A stretch of 64,000 nucleotides of DNA from an uncultured Christensenella sp. (GTDB lineage: Bacteria; Bacillota; Clostridia; Christensenellales; Borkfalkiaceae): contig CAJTUK010000002.1 of assembly GCA_910579525.1 (NCBI GenBank), forward strand, positions 186,001 through 250,000, written 5' to 3'. Shown piece by piece: positions 40,601-47,916 of this stretch; positions within the stretch are counted from its first letter, which is position 1, and every line of letters starts with the position of its first letter. The translations under genes were made by a program, and so were the position numbers. The notes beneath the pieces were generated by a model. The model saw only the letters and a list, made by a program, of their open reading frames with translations. It ran no database searches and had not been told where the DNA came from.

Positions 40601-43119
40601 TTTATTGTAATAAGCCTATTTACTTGCAGTCTGCGGGCTATGCAGTTGACCACGATGAAATGGGGATTTTCCATAGCTCATATGAACTAAGTTTTAAATG
40701 TAAGACTGAAATAGAATCAGCTATCAGCAATAACTATGACGGCATGTATTTGAAAAGCGGTTTCGAGGACGAGCTTATTAAAAAGTACGGCATAGAGCGT
40801 GTAGCTTGTATAGTTGCAACAACAATACGGGAACACGCAACAGACGGACGGTTTTCAAGGGCAAACAAGGATTGGGCAAATACAATTCCTATTTTCGAGA
40901 GTGAAACAGACCGTAGGACATTCAGCTTAAACGTGCATCCAGCTGTATTAGACGGGTTTACGGATAGAATCCAAAAAAAGATAAAAGAAAAGGAGAAAGA
41001 AAAATTGGAAGAAAACAAATTTTTAAAAGTTACGCCGCAGGGGTACAAAGTTCTGAGTATATCGAAAGATAGAGATGACCGCAATATAGCGATTATTCAC
41101 AGAGAACAGCAGAACGACTACATCGTTGCGGCAAGATACGATACTTCGGACGGGAAATGGGCGCAAGGCGAGTATTGCGCTACGCTCAAAGCGGCAGAAG
41201 AGTATAAATACGAAAAGTATGACAAGTTCGTACTGAAAGATACGGGGAAGAGGAATTGGATTTTTGCCCACGTTGCAAAGGAAGCGTTGGTTGCAAAGCA
41301 TCAGTTCACTTCATTCTTCCGTTTCCCTACTTATAGTCCCTATGCCGGCTATGGTTACAGTATCTTCAATAACCGTATTAAGGAAGGCAGACAGATTACG
41401 GATTTACAAAGCGACTCAAGGGAGCTTTGCTATGACATACGACTTGCGGAGGACGAGGAGATAATTCTCAAACATTCGACCAAAGAAGAAATAAAACTTA
41501 CGGCACGAAATCTTATGGAACTTGTTTCGGGAACGTCTTCAAAGGACTACGACCCGAAGCCACGTGTAGAAGTCAATATTCCCAAAGAAGCTAAACGCAA
41601 CGTGTATGAAAATTCTACTATGTTCGTTTTACCCAATTCGGCGGCAGAAGATAGTTTTACATACTTCATTCCTAACAGATATATCACGAACGGCACGGAC
41701 GAGAACGAGGGCAGAATTATTCTTTCCATTCCCGAAGATTTTGAAATCAAAGCTCAGAACAAGGATGAGGAAGAAATAATTTATACCTTACAAGAATTCA
41801 CCGATTTATGTAACGGCACAACGGCGGACGATTATAAATGCGAGGAAAACGCCGATGACGAAGCGGACGAAAACAGCAGTTGGCATTACGTTTCGGTAGA
41901 TAAGTCGGCAAGAGTGGCGCAGTACGATAACAGCTCACTTTTCAAAATGCCAAAGGGCGAATTGGAGGGGTATACATATTACATCCCTAACGGTTTTATA
42001 AAGGAAAACGAAGAGAAGGGAACTATCAGAATCGGTCTGCCCGAAGAGTTCGTTGTTAAACCCAAAGACAACGTGTCGGGCGATGAAAAGAGCATGACGG
42101 TCGAAGAGTTCGTGGAACAAGTAAAAAACAAAAAGCCGAATGCTTACCGCTACTTTAAAAAACCGAGTGATGAAGCGAAAGCGCAGTTCGTTAAAGTAGA
42201 AGAAAGACTGAGAAGAAACATTCCCGAAGAAATGCAAGAGCGGCCCAACTGGGTGGCTATTGTAACTTTCGAGAAAGAGAACGGCAAACTCGGTAAACGC
42301 CCAATTGATTGCAAAACAGGCAAGTACGCATCCGACAACGACCCCGAAACGTGGGTAGACTTCGATACCGCTTGCGATTTTGCAAGAGATAACGGCGCAG
42401 TAACACTTGCTTACGCGTTAGACGGTAAAGATAAAATTGCTTGCATAGACCTTGACGGCTGTATTCAGGAAAACGGAGATTTTACGGAACTTGCTCAGAA
42501 AACGTTTAACCTCGGTAAAGGAACTTATTGCGAACGCTCAATAAGCGGGAAAGGATTACACATATTCGGTAAAACGGACGGAATGGATTTGCGCTCGTTC
42601 TCAAAAGACGGAGATATGGAGTTTTATCGTAAAGCTCGTTTCATAGCCGTTACGGGCGATTATTACGGCAGCTCGGAATTAAAGAGCTTCGATAATGCAG
42701 AAATGAAAGGTTTGCTTGAAAGTAAGTTCGATAAACGCCCCGAAATCAAAAATGCGGGCAAGGGCGTTGAGGGCTTTTCGACAATGAGCGATAGGGACGT
42801 TTACGATAAGGCTTGTGCGGCCTATCGTGGCGAAAGATTTAAGGCATTGTTTGAAGGTCAGGATTTACAGAATAATCATTCCAACAGCGATATGTCGCTT
42901 ATGAATTTGCTTGCATTTTGGTGCAACGGTGATAAAGAACAAATGCTCCGTATGTTCTCGGCGAGTGGTTTATATCGCCCCGAAAAATCCGCAGACTATT
43001 ACGAATGTACAATGCTTAAAGCGTTGGAGGGGACTACGGACAGATATAACCCTCAGCCCAAAACCGAGCAGAAAAAGCCTACTAACAATAACAATTCCGG
43101 CAACAACGGAAAAAGATAA
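31651..43119 (+). CDS. Giant multidomain protein: ArdC-like, N6-methylase, SNF2-type helicase, primase-like
   Basis: A 3822-residue protein. Residues 1-220 resemble the ArdC/LtrC N-terminal ssDNA-binding region; about 480-600 is acidic linker. A methylase domain has FVGWGGLSQAF (about 977), ILEPSMGTGNFFGF (about 1047-1060) and NVPFGGYG (about 1113) as variant NPPF motif. A superfamily-2 helicase follows: VVGSGKT (about 1731), DEAH (about 1894), REGRIIRQGN (about 2230). Residues about 3220-3510 hold three diverged copies of a 90-residue module. The C-terminus has an archaeo-eukaryotic-primase-like domain (ACIDLDGC about 3596, GTYCERSISGKGLHIFG) and a terminal helical module (about 3703-3803). 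It likely protects or processes transferred DNA. Confidence 0.85.
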   Translation: MGNERLLGRNAAIANMFTDSDQLKNYYRFIALNPHINLHDACNILLARPNATVCYPYEEWNELGRQVIRGKKSIAYYDYDGYKQFVFDVSDTRGDSQYNCSLMSREHLLVGLNELVGTDLLEASDSDYTSILKATKYYLNEQGIASEDELRSELLAEGIAYSLYSKTGLHQNEHIELQALPFSFKENAEFVKEVYVQAELLAQEIEDAYKNKQEEIKVLYDTEEETLSDDPKLAEPVKTIVQTHSAIISNYKGCDVLLRWINPEKTDREAEVYLGKRENYDNRGHYDNSDNSLVLISKNERIFDFLHSSEWVFSQQEMIDKGFLTEKDYKEFYELENGVLKDFEKISEIKFAVDVNIDGSGEPFKYPNWQSEQTADNTEQSQLTPYYQTYIEAQKTRPDAIVLIKTSDTFGDYYVILGESAKNLAAEKDFTCIHVDVGLSKKVPMCSVPQKYLEDFVNELLERHSVLLIENDKEPKFILSYAEALEQSARVEEKPQSKLTEIDSEEPSPFDDEQLTYDDWRNELAEELGELADEQSNEELDETDSSTDEQDEDEDLEQEEKPIIEGKQKPTQKKSEKGIKDRKRKEQSTASLFDLLEPQEKSREEQMIERQLKGGSGIQYGKFRIFDKYNENPSTNAFADFLKKEYGIGGYGRWDGDNQTHNAKGIKMSLRGEQGETLEEKFLKWPEVAVRIADLIDDDNYLTEQEKKNYIVYKVEQNRLREQRAEEQRKKNEFINLVITSTDENRKQRILDEYAKTTELTEFAKFLCNEYGYSLEANAGYHAKYDATGVWLSKYDSNGNTNIHTYLKWEEFADKVCTLIENDRYIEYKPEEQLSPEQQKIKHIVGAIVEEGTKKTTDGKWFNYFEDFKDEEQFVREYKNEIAQQLVLREEVAEVGMDDNCIDTTFHLEYCSNYDWNADEEAEEQEENTDLANVLDQSELGGAKTRFRNNVEAIKLVNKLYAANRNPTEDEKKVLAKFVGWGGLSQAFDEKNESWNKEYAELKGLLSQEDYEQARSSTLNAYYTAKDVINGIYMALNRFGVRGNNRILEPSMGTGNFFGFMPKEIADGAKLYGVELDNLTGRIATKLYPQANVQIKGFEDTNFPDDKFDIIVGNVPFGGYGVADSAYNKYNFKVHDYFLAKSIDKVKPNGIVAIITSKGTMDKLNQSARKYVAERADLIGAIRLPNTAFKQTAGTEAVADILFFRKREKAIAPHISSNEWISTGKTAEGFEINQYFINHPEMVLGTLAEETGLYGGVDTTVKPDGRELTVALSEAINHLPKGIYKNPEVAPEAEVATLEDYDVKPFCYKAIDGKLYMRIGDELREQPIPKFPKDAYQRIEGMIELREELHHVLDMQSGGCSDEVLKKEQVKLNRLYDLFVKRYGNINGQTNIRLFKDDGDSALLFACEDIDEETKAITKSDVFSKRTIRPYIVPTNTDDCFEALQISKNERGKVDISYIEELTGKSYDDVIFELGDSIFRDPEITDREDKYSGFKTSEEYLSGLVKDKLQTARRYAAEFPEYQRNVEALEQVQPTPLTASEIAVRLGQTWVDKDYYKQFYCELVKVPWYMQSDVELFYNPHDSSWRLDQKDNVRYNTQMYQKQVYGTNRAPAYRLFIDSMNLRPTTIYDTVVDADGKERRVLNQAETISAREKQNKIKEEFVNWIFANPERREELEATYNRLFNRIKLPSYDGSYLKFPEMNPTIELKSHQKNAIHRIITSKDSTLLHHVVGSGKTYTIVASIMKMRQLGLCKKAMVTVPNHLVQQWASEWRKLYPNAKILVATKEDLEKDNRQKFVSKVAMGDWDGIIIAQSSFAKIPISSERQIKKLEEEIESVELTIKHQWEEKGMPRGAVKNLERIKKSRQAQLKKLMDDSKKDGVLIFEKLGVDYLYVDEAHYYKNLFLFSKMSNVAGISNAASQRASDLKLKCEYLQELHGNDRGVVFATGTPISNSMTEMYTMQSYLQPKVLKDTNIMFFDGWAADFGETITSMELAPSGQGYRARTRFAKFTNLPELLTMYRSFADVQTADMVKLNVPEAERRVVNLKPSETTIQLAEEIAERAEMIYGGNVDSHIDNMLKVTSDGKKLALDPRCYVPTSDDEQGSKLNEAAQRIHEVWEETAESKGTQIVFCDLSTPKRKFEEYEYGKHFDAYNELKYKLVQKGIPAEEIAFIHDAKTDEQKQALFDNVNSGEIRVLLGSTEKCGAGTNVQKRLVALHHLDTPYRPSDMAQREGRIIRQGNTNDKVQIFTYVTERTFDSYSYQILENKQRFISQIDRGDLTVREAEDIDETTLSYAEIKAITAANPKIKRKMEVDTEIARLRVLEGQYRKNLYDLQDKIRKGFPEDIRKQELLIERVTLDLMHFESSKPSNPEEFKISVNGNEYTDKKEGGQALMDALYASKPETVVAEYCGFKISMNPIKNIAGEREITLIANGQYALNISDSAFGNLQRMDNFFNDLPARKDRLEKRLNQLNQDFEIAKEQVEKPFEQAEQLSALLSEQIQLNTELNLDKKEQSVVIEDGNDTDDVNYRMLPTQKDIREVNIIDEEDKVASMKIEVLPDYSITQDEMHDYGYKWDGMLPLSRKTALKLWIMGLTVCKLSKDDDHSEVDDYSDFDSVNTTIYGIEKPVWKNYLNNEKSIPYSMARLQVVSAVRKMISSDMSYIDDKFIGKFKLENSKELTDLENVLQNVNQYDKDSIKSEFSYVLDEFTERLWCEELKYYGWTKSDIPKSIAENVTDAELKELAKNLTKTYDAKKELMVRLGGMSEEEIDALNLPVFDDELTVVGKEPSVYLDYEKYLPGVLALRNEITGDYYVINDTSAKCKSGKELEFGDKTDVETILAYDGLNNGNPLKEFRSESEAKTYFLEKVNAIRSVVANSTNVREAVKSSTILEFDKFKKEMLNKPSDEVFLNNYKIHCFNELGAVIEDDEEYFSDDDYQALYRERGHILESLYNDFLTTESYNLEDYDSKLIFIKDYCEYYHSDIYCNKPIYLQSAGYAVDHDEMGIFHSSYELSFKCKTEIESAISNNYDGMYLKSGFEDELIKKYGIERVACIVATTIREHATDGRFSRANKDWANTIPIFESETDRRTFSLNVHPAVLDGFTDRIQKKIKEKEKEKLEENKFLKVTPQGYKVLSISKDRDDRNIAIIHREQQNDYIVAARYDTSDGKWAQGEYCATLKAAEEYKYEKYDKFVLKDTGKRNWIFAHVAKEALVAKHQFTSFFRFPTYSPYAGYGYSIFNNRIKEGRQITDLQSDSRELCYDIRLAEDEEIILKHSTKEEIKLTARNLMELVSGTSSKDYDPKPRVEVNIPKEAKRNVYENSTMFVLPNSAAEDSFTYFIPNRYITNGTDENEGRIILSIPEDFEIKAQNKDEEEIIYTLQEFTDLCNGTTADDYKCEENADDEADENSSWHYVSVDKSARVAQYDNSSLFKMPKGELEGYTYYIPNGFIKENEEKGTIRIGLPEEFVVKPKDNVSGDEKSMTVEEFVEQVKNKKPNAYRYFKKPSDEAKAQFVKVEERLRRNIPEEMQERPNWVAIVTFEKENGKLGKRPIDCKTGKYASDNDPETWVDFDTACDFARDNGAVTLAYALDGKDKIACIDLDGCIQENGDFTELAQKTFNLGKGTYCERSISGKGLHIFGKTDGMDLRSFSKDGDMEFYRKARFIAVTGDYYGSSELKSFDNAEMKGLLESKFDKRPEIKNAGKGVEGFSTMSDRDVYDKACAAYRGERFKALFEGQDLQNNHSNSDMSLMNLLAFWCNGDKEQMLRMFSASGLYRPEKSADYYECTMLKALEGTTDRYNPQPKTEQKKPTNNNNSGNNGKR

Positions 43120-43133
43120 TTGAAAAGAGAAAT

Positions 43134-43156
43134 GGCTACGGCTGTGAGCCGTAGCC
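43134..43156 (+). other. Intercistronic hairpin
   Basis: GGCTACGGCT (43134-43143) pairs perfectly with AGCCGTAGCC (43147-43156) around GTG. No T-tract follows, so it is more likely an mRNA stability or processing element than a terminator. Confidence 0.65.
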
Positions 43157-43176
43157 GTGGAGATTAGGAGGAAGAG

Positions 43177-43314
43177 TTGAAAAACGATACAGAGATTAAA
43201 CCCGAAATCGTAATTCCGAAAGGCTATTCGATAGACGAAATACTTGATATGGCAGACGATTTAGGTGACGAAAAGCCTATGTTTCAAGAGGAGGTAAAAG
43301 TTAAGTTTGAGTGA
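43177..43314 (+). CDS. Small acidic protein, 45 aa, TTG start
   Basis: Begins at TTG 43177 behind GGAGGAAGAG. It is acidic with a DEILDMADDLGDE helix. Its end overlaps the next gene by 8 nt, and it carries that gene's ribosome site. Unknown function; support is the good ribosome site and coupling. Confidence 0.6.
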   Translation: MKNDTEIKPEIVIPKGYSIDEILDMADDLGDEKPMFQEEVKVKFE

Positions 43315-44752
43315 AAGTACGGGAAAAACCATATACGATAAACTCACGCCACAGCGTAAACAGCTTGTTGACGAGATTTTAAAAAATCTTGAAAACGGTT
43401 TGGGTTTATGGCAGCAAGGTTGGCAGTTGACAGGTGTACCTATTTCCGCTATTACAGGTAAGCGTTACAACGGAATAAATAGGCTTTTTCTTACGGCGGC
43501 TACGATGTCGAGGGGTTATAAAGACAACCGTTGGTTGACTTTTAATCAAATGGAAGAAAAAGGTTGGAGCTTCAAAAAAGATGAAGAGGGCAACAACCTC
43601 GGCAAGGGTGCAGGAATACCAATCGAATTCTTTGAATTACGGGATAGGGAAACGAAAAAACCGTTTGACAGCCATACTCTTGACGGTATGACAGAGGACG
43701 AAAAAGACGCTTACATAGATGAGAATGTTTATGCGCTTAGGAAATATTACCGAGTATTTAACGGCGATATTATAGACGGAATTCCCGAACGAAAAAAGCG
43801 AGAATTAGACCCGAACGGTTATAGCGAAAGAGCGGAAAATATTTTACAGCTTTGGAGCGACACCGAATCGAAAATCATTTACGGCGGTGATGAAGCATTT
43901 TATAGGCGCAGTAGTGATGAAATCCATTTGCCCGAAAAGAAGATGTTTAATGACTTACCCGAATTTTACGCAACGGCGTTGCACGAAGTCGGGCATAGTA
44001 CAGGACATAAAAGCCGCCTTAACAGAAATATAGAGGGAGCGTTCGGTAGCGAAGAATACGCAAAAGAAGAACTGTGCGCCGAAATAGCTTCGATGTTCAT
44101 TGAACAAGACTTGGAAATTGCAGTTGCCGAAAAGCACATTCAAAACAACAGCGCATACATACAGCATTGGAAAAAGAAGATAAAAGAAGACCCTAACGTG
44201 CTGTTTAAGGCTATTGCTGATGCCGAGCGTATAACGAAGTTCGTTATGGCAAAAGAGAAAGAAACAGTCAATGCCGAGGAACAGGAAGAACAAATTGTAG
44301 AGGAAAAGTCTGCAATATACATTCCACCCAGCGAGGTTGCGGCTCAGGTTGCAGAAGCGGCGGCAGTTGCCGAAACGGTTGCTACCGTGGAATCGGCAGG
44401 CAAAGGAATTGAGAGCCTAACGAATATGCACGATAGGGACATCGTTGAACGTGCAAGTAAAACAAAACACGGCGAAAAGTTCTTATCATTATTTAATGGC
44501 GAATCCGTGTTAGGGGACGAGCAAAAAGACGAACGCTCTTTGATGGCAAGGCTTGCTATGATGACGGGCAATAATGAAGAACAGCTTTTGCGTATATTCC
44601 GTGCTTCGGGTCAATTCAGAGAGGACAAGCCTAACAGCTATTACGAGAAAATGGCAAAAGTAGAAATGAAGTTTGTTGCAAGTCTGAGAGCAAAAGTACC
44701 CGTTGCGGCAAACGGTAATTCTAGTGGTAGCCGCTTTGCAAACGTGAAATAA
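43307..44752 (+). CDS. ArdC-type antirestriction / zincin metallopeptidase protein
   Basis: A 481-residue protein starting at TTG 43307 behind GAGGAGG. Residues about 1-120 are the ArdC N-terminal ssDNA-binding domain (YNGINRLFL). A zincin-like site HEVGHSTGH lies near residue 227, with a downstream Glu-rich helix (AKEELCAEIASMFI). The C-terminal 110 residues repeat the terminal helical module of the giant protein (GKGIESLTNMHDRDIVERA...RIFRASGQF). ArdC proteins protect incoming single-stranded conjugative DNA from restriction. Confidence 0.85.
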   Translation: MSESTGKTIYDKLTPQRKQLVDEILKNLENGLGLWQQGWQLTGVPISAITGKRYNGINRLFLTAATMSRGYKDNRWLTFNQMEEKGWSFKKDEEGNNLGKGAGIPIEFFELRDRETKKPFDSHTLDGMTEDEKDAYIDENVYALRKYYRVFNGDIIDGIPERKKRELDPNGYSERAENILQLWSDTESKIIYGGDEAFYRRSSDEIHLPEKKMFNDLPEFYATALHEVGHSTGHKSRLNRNIEGAFGSEEYAKEELCAEIASMFIEQDLEIAVAEKHIQNNSAYIQHWKKKIKEDPNVLFKAIADAERITKFVMAKEKETVNAEEQEEQIVEEKSAIYIPPSEVAAQVAEAAAVAETVATVESAGKGIESLTNMHDRDIVERASKTKHGEKFLSLFNGESVLGDEQKDERSLMARLAMMTGNNEEQLLRIFRASGQFREDKPNSYYEKMAKVEMKFVASLRAKVPVAANGNSSGSRFANVK

Positions 44753-44766
44753 TTGGAGGTAAAAAT

Positions 44767-45519
44767 ATATATAAAGACTACATAAAGCAAGGCGATTGTT
44801 TGGAACTTATGAAAGAACTTCCCGATGAAAGCATTGATATGATTCTTTGTGATTTGCCTTACGGTATAACATCAAATAAATGGGATGTGCCATTACCGTT
44901 AGATAAATTATGGGAAGAGTACAAACGCATAATTAAACCTAACGGGGTTATAGCGTTATTCGGTCAAGGAAAGTTTTACGTTGACCTCGTAAACAGTAAC
45001 CGTAAGTGGTTTCGTTATGATTTGGTTTGGGACAAAGTAATGATATCGGGTTTTCTAAATGCCAATAAAATGCCGTTGCGAAGACATGAACAAATTGCAA
45101 TTTTTTATAAAAAGTTACCGACGTATAATCCGCAGTTTTGGCAAGGTCCTCCTATACACGGTACAAGTGGATTGCGTTATAGGAAGCGGGAAGTTAACAA
45201 CAATTACGGGAAATTTAAACGAATCAGCACAAGACCGGCAGGAACAACCGAGCATTATCCGACAAGCATTATACAAATTAAGAAATTACATCAGAGCATA
45301 GTAAAACATCCAACAGAGAAAGCTGTGGAGTTGCTTGAATATTTGATAAAGACATATACAAACGTTGGTGAAATTGTATTAGATAATTGTTTGGGAAGTG
45401 GAAGCACGGCAGTTGCTTGTATAAAAACTCAAAGACATTATATCGGCTATGAACTTGATACAAATTACTTTAATTTGGCAAAACAGCGAATATTAGAAGC
45501 CTTGTCAGAGGTGAGCTGA
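44767..45519 (+). CDS. DNA methyltransferase with probable AUA start
   Basis: A beta-class methylase, 250 residues if begun at ATA 44767. GGAGG at 44755-44759 stands 7 nt before that ATA. Conserved sequence begins right there (YKDYIKQGDCLELMKELPDESIDMILCDLPYG), and the first ordinary codon (TTG 44800) would remove part of the AdoMet-adjacent strand and has no ribosome site. Catalytic DLPY is at about residues 29-32 and LGSGSTAVA near the C-terminus. It is followed by two further methylases in the same operon. Confidence 0.8.
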   Translation: MYKDYIKQGDCLELMKELPDESIDMILCDLPYGITSNKWDVPLPLDKLWEEYKRIIKPNGVIALFGQGKFYVDLVNSNRKWFRYDLVWDKVMISGFLNANKMPLRRHEQIAIFYKKLPTYNPQFWQGPPIHGTSGLRYRKREVNNNYGKFKRISTRPAGTTEHYPTSIIQIKKLHQSIVKHPTEKAVELLEYLIKTYTNVGEIVLDNCLGSGSTAVACIKTQRHYIGYELDTNYFNLAKQRILEALSEVS

Positions 45520-46073
45520 TGTTTAACGATATTTTTACATCTGACAAGAAATACGACATAATTTATGCCGACCCGCCGTGGTCATATAAAGTTTGGTCTG
45601 ATAAAGGCAATAGTCGGTGTGCAGAAAGTCATTACCCGACAATGCAGAAAGCTGATATTCAAAGGTTGCCGATAGAGAGAATAGCGGCAAAAGACAGCGT
45701 ATTGTTTTTGTGGGTAACAGCGCCGTGCTTAATTGAGGGAATAGAACTTATTACGGCTTGGGGATTTACATATAAGACAGTTGCGTTTACTTGGGTGAAG
45801 CAGAATAAAAAGAGCGACAGCATTTTTATGGGAATGGGTTATTACACCCGTGCAAATGCGGAGTATTGCTTAATTGCTACAAGGGGTAAAGTCTTAGAGC
45901 GGAAATCGCACAGCGTATCTTCAGTTGTTTTATCGCATATTGAACGGCACAGCAAGAAACCGAACGAGGTAAGAGATAGGATTGTCGAGCTTTTCGGTGA
46001 TTTAGAGAGAATAGAGTTGTTCGCAAGAGAGAAAGCGGACGGGTGGGACTGTTGGGGAAATGAAGTTTCATAA
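45519..46073 (+). CDS. MT-A70-family adenine methyltransferase
   Basis: A 184-residue protein starting at ATG 45519, which overlaps the preceding stop. ADPPWSYKVW (about residues 17-26) with catalytic DPPW, and later LIATRGKVLERKSHSV and ERHSKKPNEVRDRI match the MT-A70 (Ime4-like) family of N6-adenine methylases common in phages and conjugative elements. Short but complete. Its substrate in bacteria is DNA; sequence specificity cannot be told. Confidence 0.9.
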   Translation: MFNDIFTSDKKYDIIYADPPWSYKVWSDKGNSRCAESHYPTMQKADIQRLPIERIAAKDSVLFLWVTAPCLIEGIELITAWGFTYKTVAFTWVKQNKKSDSIFMGMGYYTRANAEYCLIATRGKVLERKSHSVSSVVLSHIERHSKKPNEVRDRIVELFGDLERIELFAREKADGWDCWGNEVS

Positions 46074-46083
46074 AGGAGAAAAG

Positions 46084-46395
46084 ATGAAAAACAAAATTTT
46101 AAAAATTACGAAAGACTATAACGGCTTTATCAAAGATATGACGGACAAGCAAGCGGGTGAATTTGTAAAAGCTGTATGCGCCCGTGTATTTGAAAGCAAG
46201 CCGCTTGTAACGAAAGATAACTATTTGAAAGGTGTGTTTGCTTTTGTGGAGAGAGATTTAACGATAGCGGCACAGAACAGCATAAACGGCAAAAAGGGTG
46301 CAAACGTTCTTGCAGAAAAACGGCGTGACGCGGTATCGGCAAATATAGAGGTTGTAGTAATTGCCGAACCGTCGGGAGCGGCAAAGGTTGAATAG
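46084..46395 (+). CDS. Hypothetical protein, 103 aa
   Basis: Starts at ATG 46084 (MKNKILKITKDYNGFIKDM) behind AAAGGAG. It resembles the small DUF6291-like phage/plasmid proteins with DKQAGEFVKAVCARVFESKP and INGKKGANVLAEKR, which I can only tentatively connect. Its 3' end overlaps the next methylase and carries that gene's ribosome site. Confidence 0.6.
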   Translation: MKNKILKITKDYNGFIKDMTDKQAGEFVKAVCARVFESKPLVTKDNYLKGVFAFVERDLTIAAQNSINGKKGANVLAEKRRDAVSANIEVVVIAEPSGAAKVE

Positions 46396-47323
46396 AATTT
46401 TATTTGGCGATGCCGTAGAAAAACTTAAAACGCTTGCTGATGGAAGCGTGAATATGTGCGTAACTTCACCGCCTTATTACGGGCTTAGGGATTATGGTGA
46501 GAGCGGACAGATAGGTATAGAGCAAACGCCCGATGAATACATAGCTAAACTTGTCAATGTTTTTGACGAGGTAAAACGAGTTCTTAGAAAAGACGGAACG
46601 CTTTGGCTTAATATCGGTGACAGTTACGCAGGTAGTGGGAAAGGTCCGATGACTCTATCGCAAAACGGTAAAAACAAAGATGTTTTCGATATGAGTAATC
46701 GCATATACGAAGTACCTAAAAAGTGGAAAGGTATTAAGCCAAAAGACTTAATCGGCATACCGTGGATGTTAGCTTTTGCGTTGCGTGAAAGAGGTTGGTA
46801 CTTACGTTCAGACATTATTTGGCATAAAACAAACTGTCTACCCGAAAGCACGAAAGACCGCCCGACAAAGTGTTACGAGCATATATTCTTACTTGCAAAA
46901 TCCCGTAATTACTATTTCGATTACAAGGCAATTCAAGAGCCAATAAAAGACGTCAGCAAGGAACGTTATAAGCGTGGCAGAAGTGCAAACGGAAAGTATG
47001 CCGGTATACAAGGAATATCGAGCGAAAAAGAAAACAGTCTTGACTTTGACCAACAGTTCCGGCGCAAGCGTGACGTATGGGAAGTGAGTACCAATACTTA
47101 TCGAATGGATGAGCATTTTGCTATGTTTCCCGAAAAGCTGATAGAGCCGTGCATACTTGCAGGAAGCGCAATCGGTGATACGGTATTAGATCCGTTTTTC
47201 GGTAGCGGAACAACGGGAGCGGTAGCCAAAAGGTTAGGGAGGGAATTTATCGGAATAGATATTAACGCACGGTACTTGGAAAAGGCACAACTGCGAATTG
47301 ATAAGGTAAATTGCGAGGTTTAG
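46388..47323 (+). CDS. DNA methyltransferase (N4-cytosine/N6-adenine), TTG start
   Basis: A 311-residue methylase. I place the start at TTG 46388 (NRILFGDAVEKL) just behind a GGGAGCGG-type site. Catalytic SPPYYGLRDYG is at about residues 28-38 and the AdoMet motif DPFFGSGTTGAVAKRLGREFIGID near the C-terminus, i.e. the beta order. The SPPYYGLR form is common in N4-cytosine methylases of phages and plasmids. Fourth methylase domain of the element. Confidence 0.9.
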   Translation: MNRILFGDAVEKLKTLADGSVNMCVTSPPYYGLRDYGESGQIGIEQTPDEYIAKLVNVFDEVKRVLRKDGTLWLNIGDSYAGSGKGPMTLSQNGKNKDVFDMSNRIYEVPKKWKGIKPKDLIGIPWMLAFALRERGWYLRSDIIWHKTNCLPESTKDRPTKCYEHIFLLAKSRNYYFDYKAIQEPIKDVSKERYKRGRSANGKYAGIQGISSEKENSLDFDQQFRRKRDVWEVSTNTYRMDEHFAMFPEKLIEPCILAGSAIGDTVLDPFFGSGTTGAVAKRLGREFIGIDINARYLEKAQLRIDKVNCEV

Positions 47324-47456
47324 GGAACTATGGGGGAAGTGTTGCAAAAAGTGAGGAACTGTAAGCAGGTAAAGGGAATTGCCACAAAAGTCAATTCCGA
47401 ACCGTCCGCAAGCGGACGGAGAACAAGCGGGAAACCCGCTTTTCTTGGGAGGTTGA
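47324..47456 (+). promoter_or_regulatory. Structured leader before mobC
   Basis: This 130-nt stretch contains GGAATTG/CAATTCC (47375-47381 with 47392-47398), CCGTCCGC/GCGGACGG (47402-47409 with 47412-47419) and AAGCGGG/CCCGCTT (47425-47431 with 47435-47441) followed by TTCTT. The last hairpin looks like a weak terminator just upstream of the mobC ribosome site, so the leader may attenuate the mobilisation genes. Confidence 0.55.
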
Positions 47457-47903
47457 ATGGGTAGGAAAAGTACACAGACAGATAACAGAGCAAGGCGTTA
47501 TATTCGTATTTTAGACGATGATAAGTGGTCAAAAATAGATAAGTTGTCCACGCTTGAAAAGTACGGTAACAGCTTCAATCAGTTAATAAATAATGCGCTT
47601 GATTTAGGTTTACCGTTGCTTATTAAAGCTGAGTTTGGCGAGATAGACGAGGAAGAAAGAATTTATTCAACCATTCACAGTAAAGATGAAGAGTTTTATG
47701 GTCAGGTTGTACGGCTATTCGGCGAAGTGATTATGAACTTAAACATAAACAAATCCATATTGTCATCGTTGTTTGAAGCTAAACGTTTGGAATTAACTCA
47801 CCGCCCCGTAAGTGGAGAAGCGTTTGCGACAGGTTGTTTTCAAGACACGCCTAAGTTTGCGGAAGATTACGAATTGCGAACTCTACGCTCTTTAAAAAAT
47901 TGA
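47457..47903 (+). CDS. MobC-like relaxosome accessory protein
   Basis: A 148-residue protein starting at ATG 47457 behind GGGAGG. The N-terminal region (RRYIRILDDDKWSKIDKLSTLEKYGNSFNQLINNALDLGLP) is a ribbon-helix-helix-like DNA-binding module, followed by a helical segment. Position immediately before the relaxase gene indicates the accessory oriT-binding protein. Its stop codon overlaps the relaxase ribosome site. Confidence 0.7.
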   Translation: MGRKSTQTDNRARRYIRILDDDKWSKIDKLSTLEKYGNSFNQLINNALDLGLPLLIKAEFGEIDEEERIYSTIHSKDEEFYGQVVRLFGEVIMNLNINKSILSSLFEAKRLELTHRPVSGEAFATGCFQDTPKFAEDYELRTLRSLKN

Positions 47904-47916
47904 GGGGTGATAAAGC

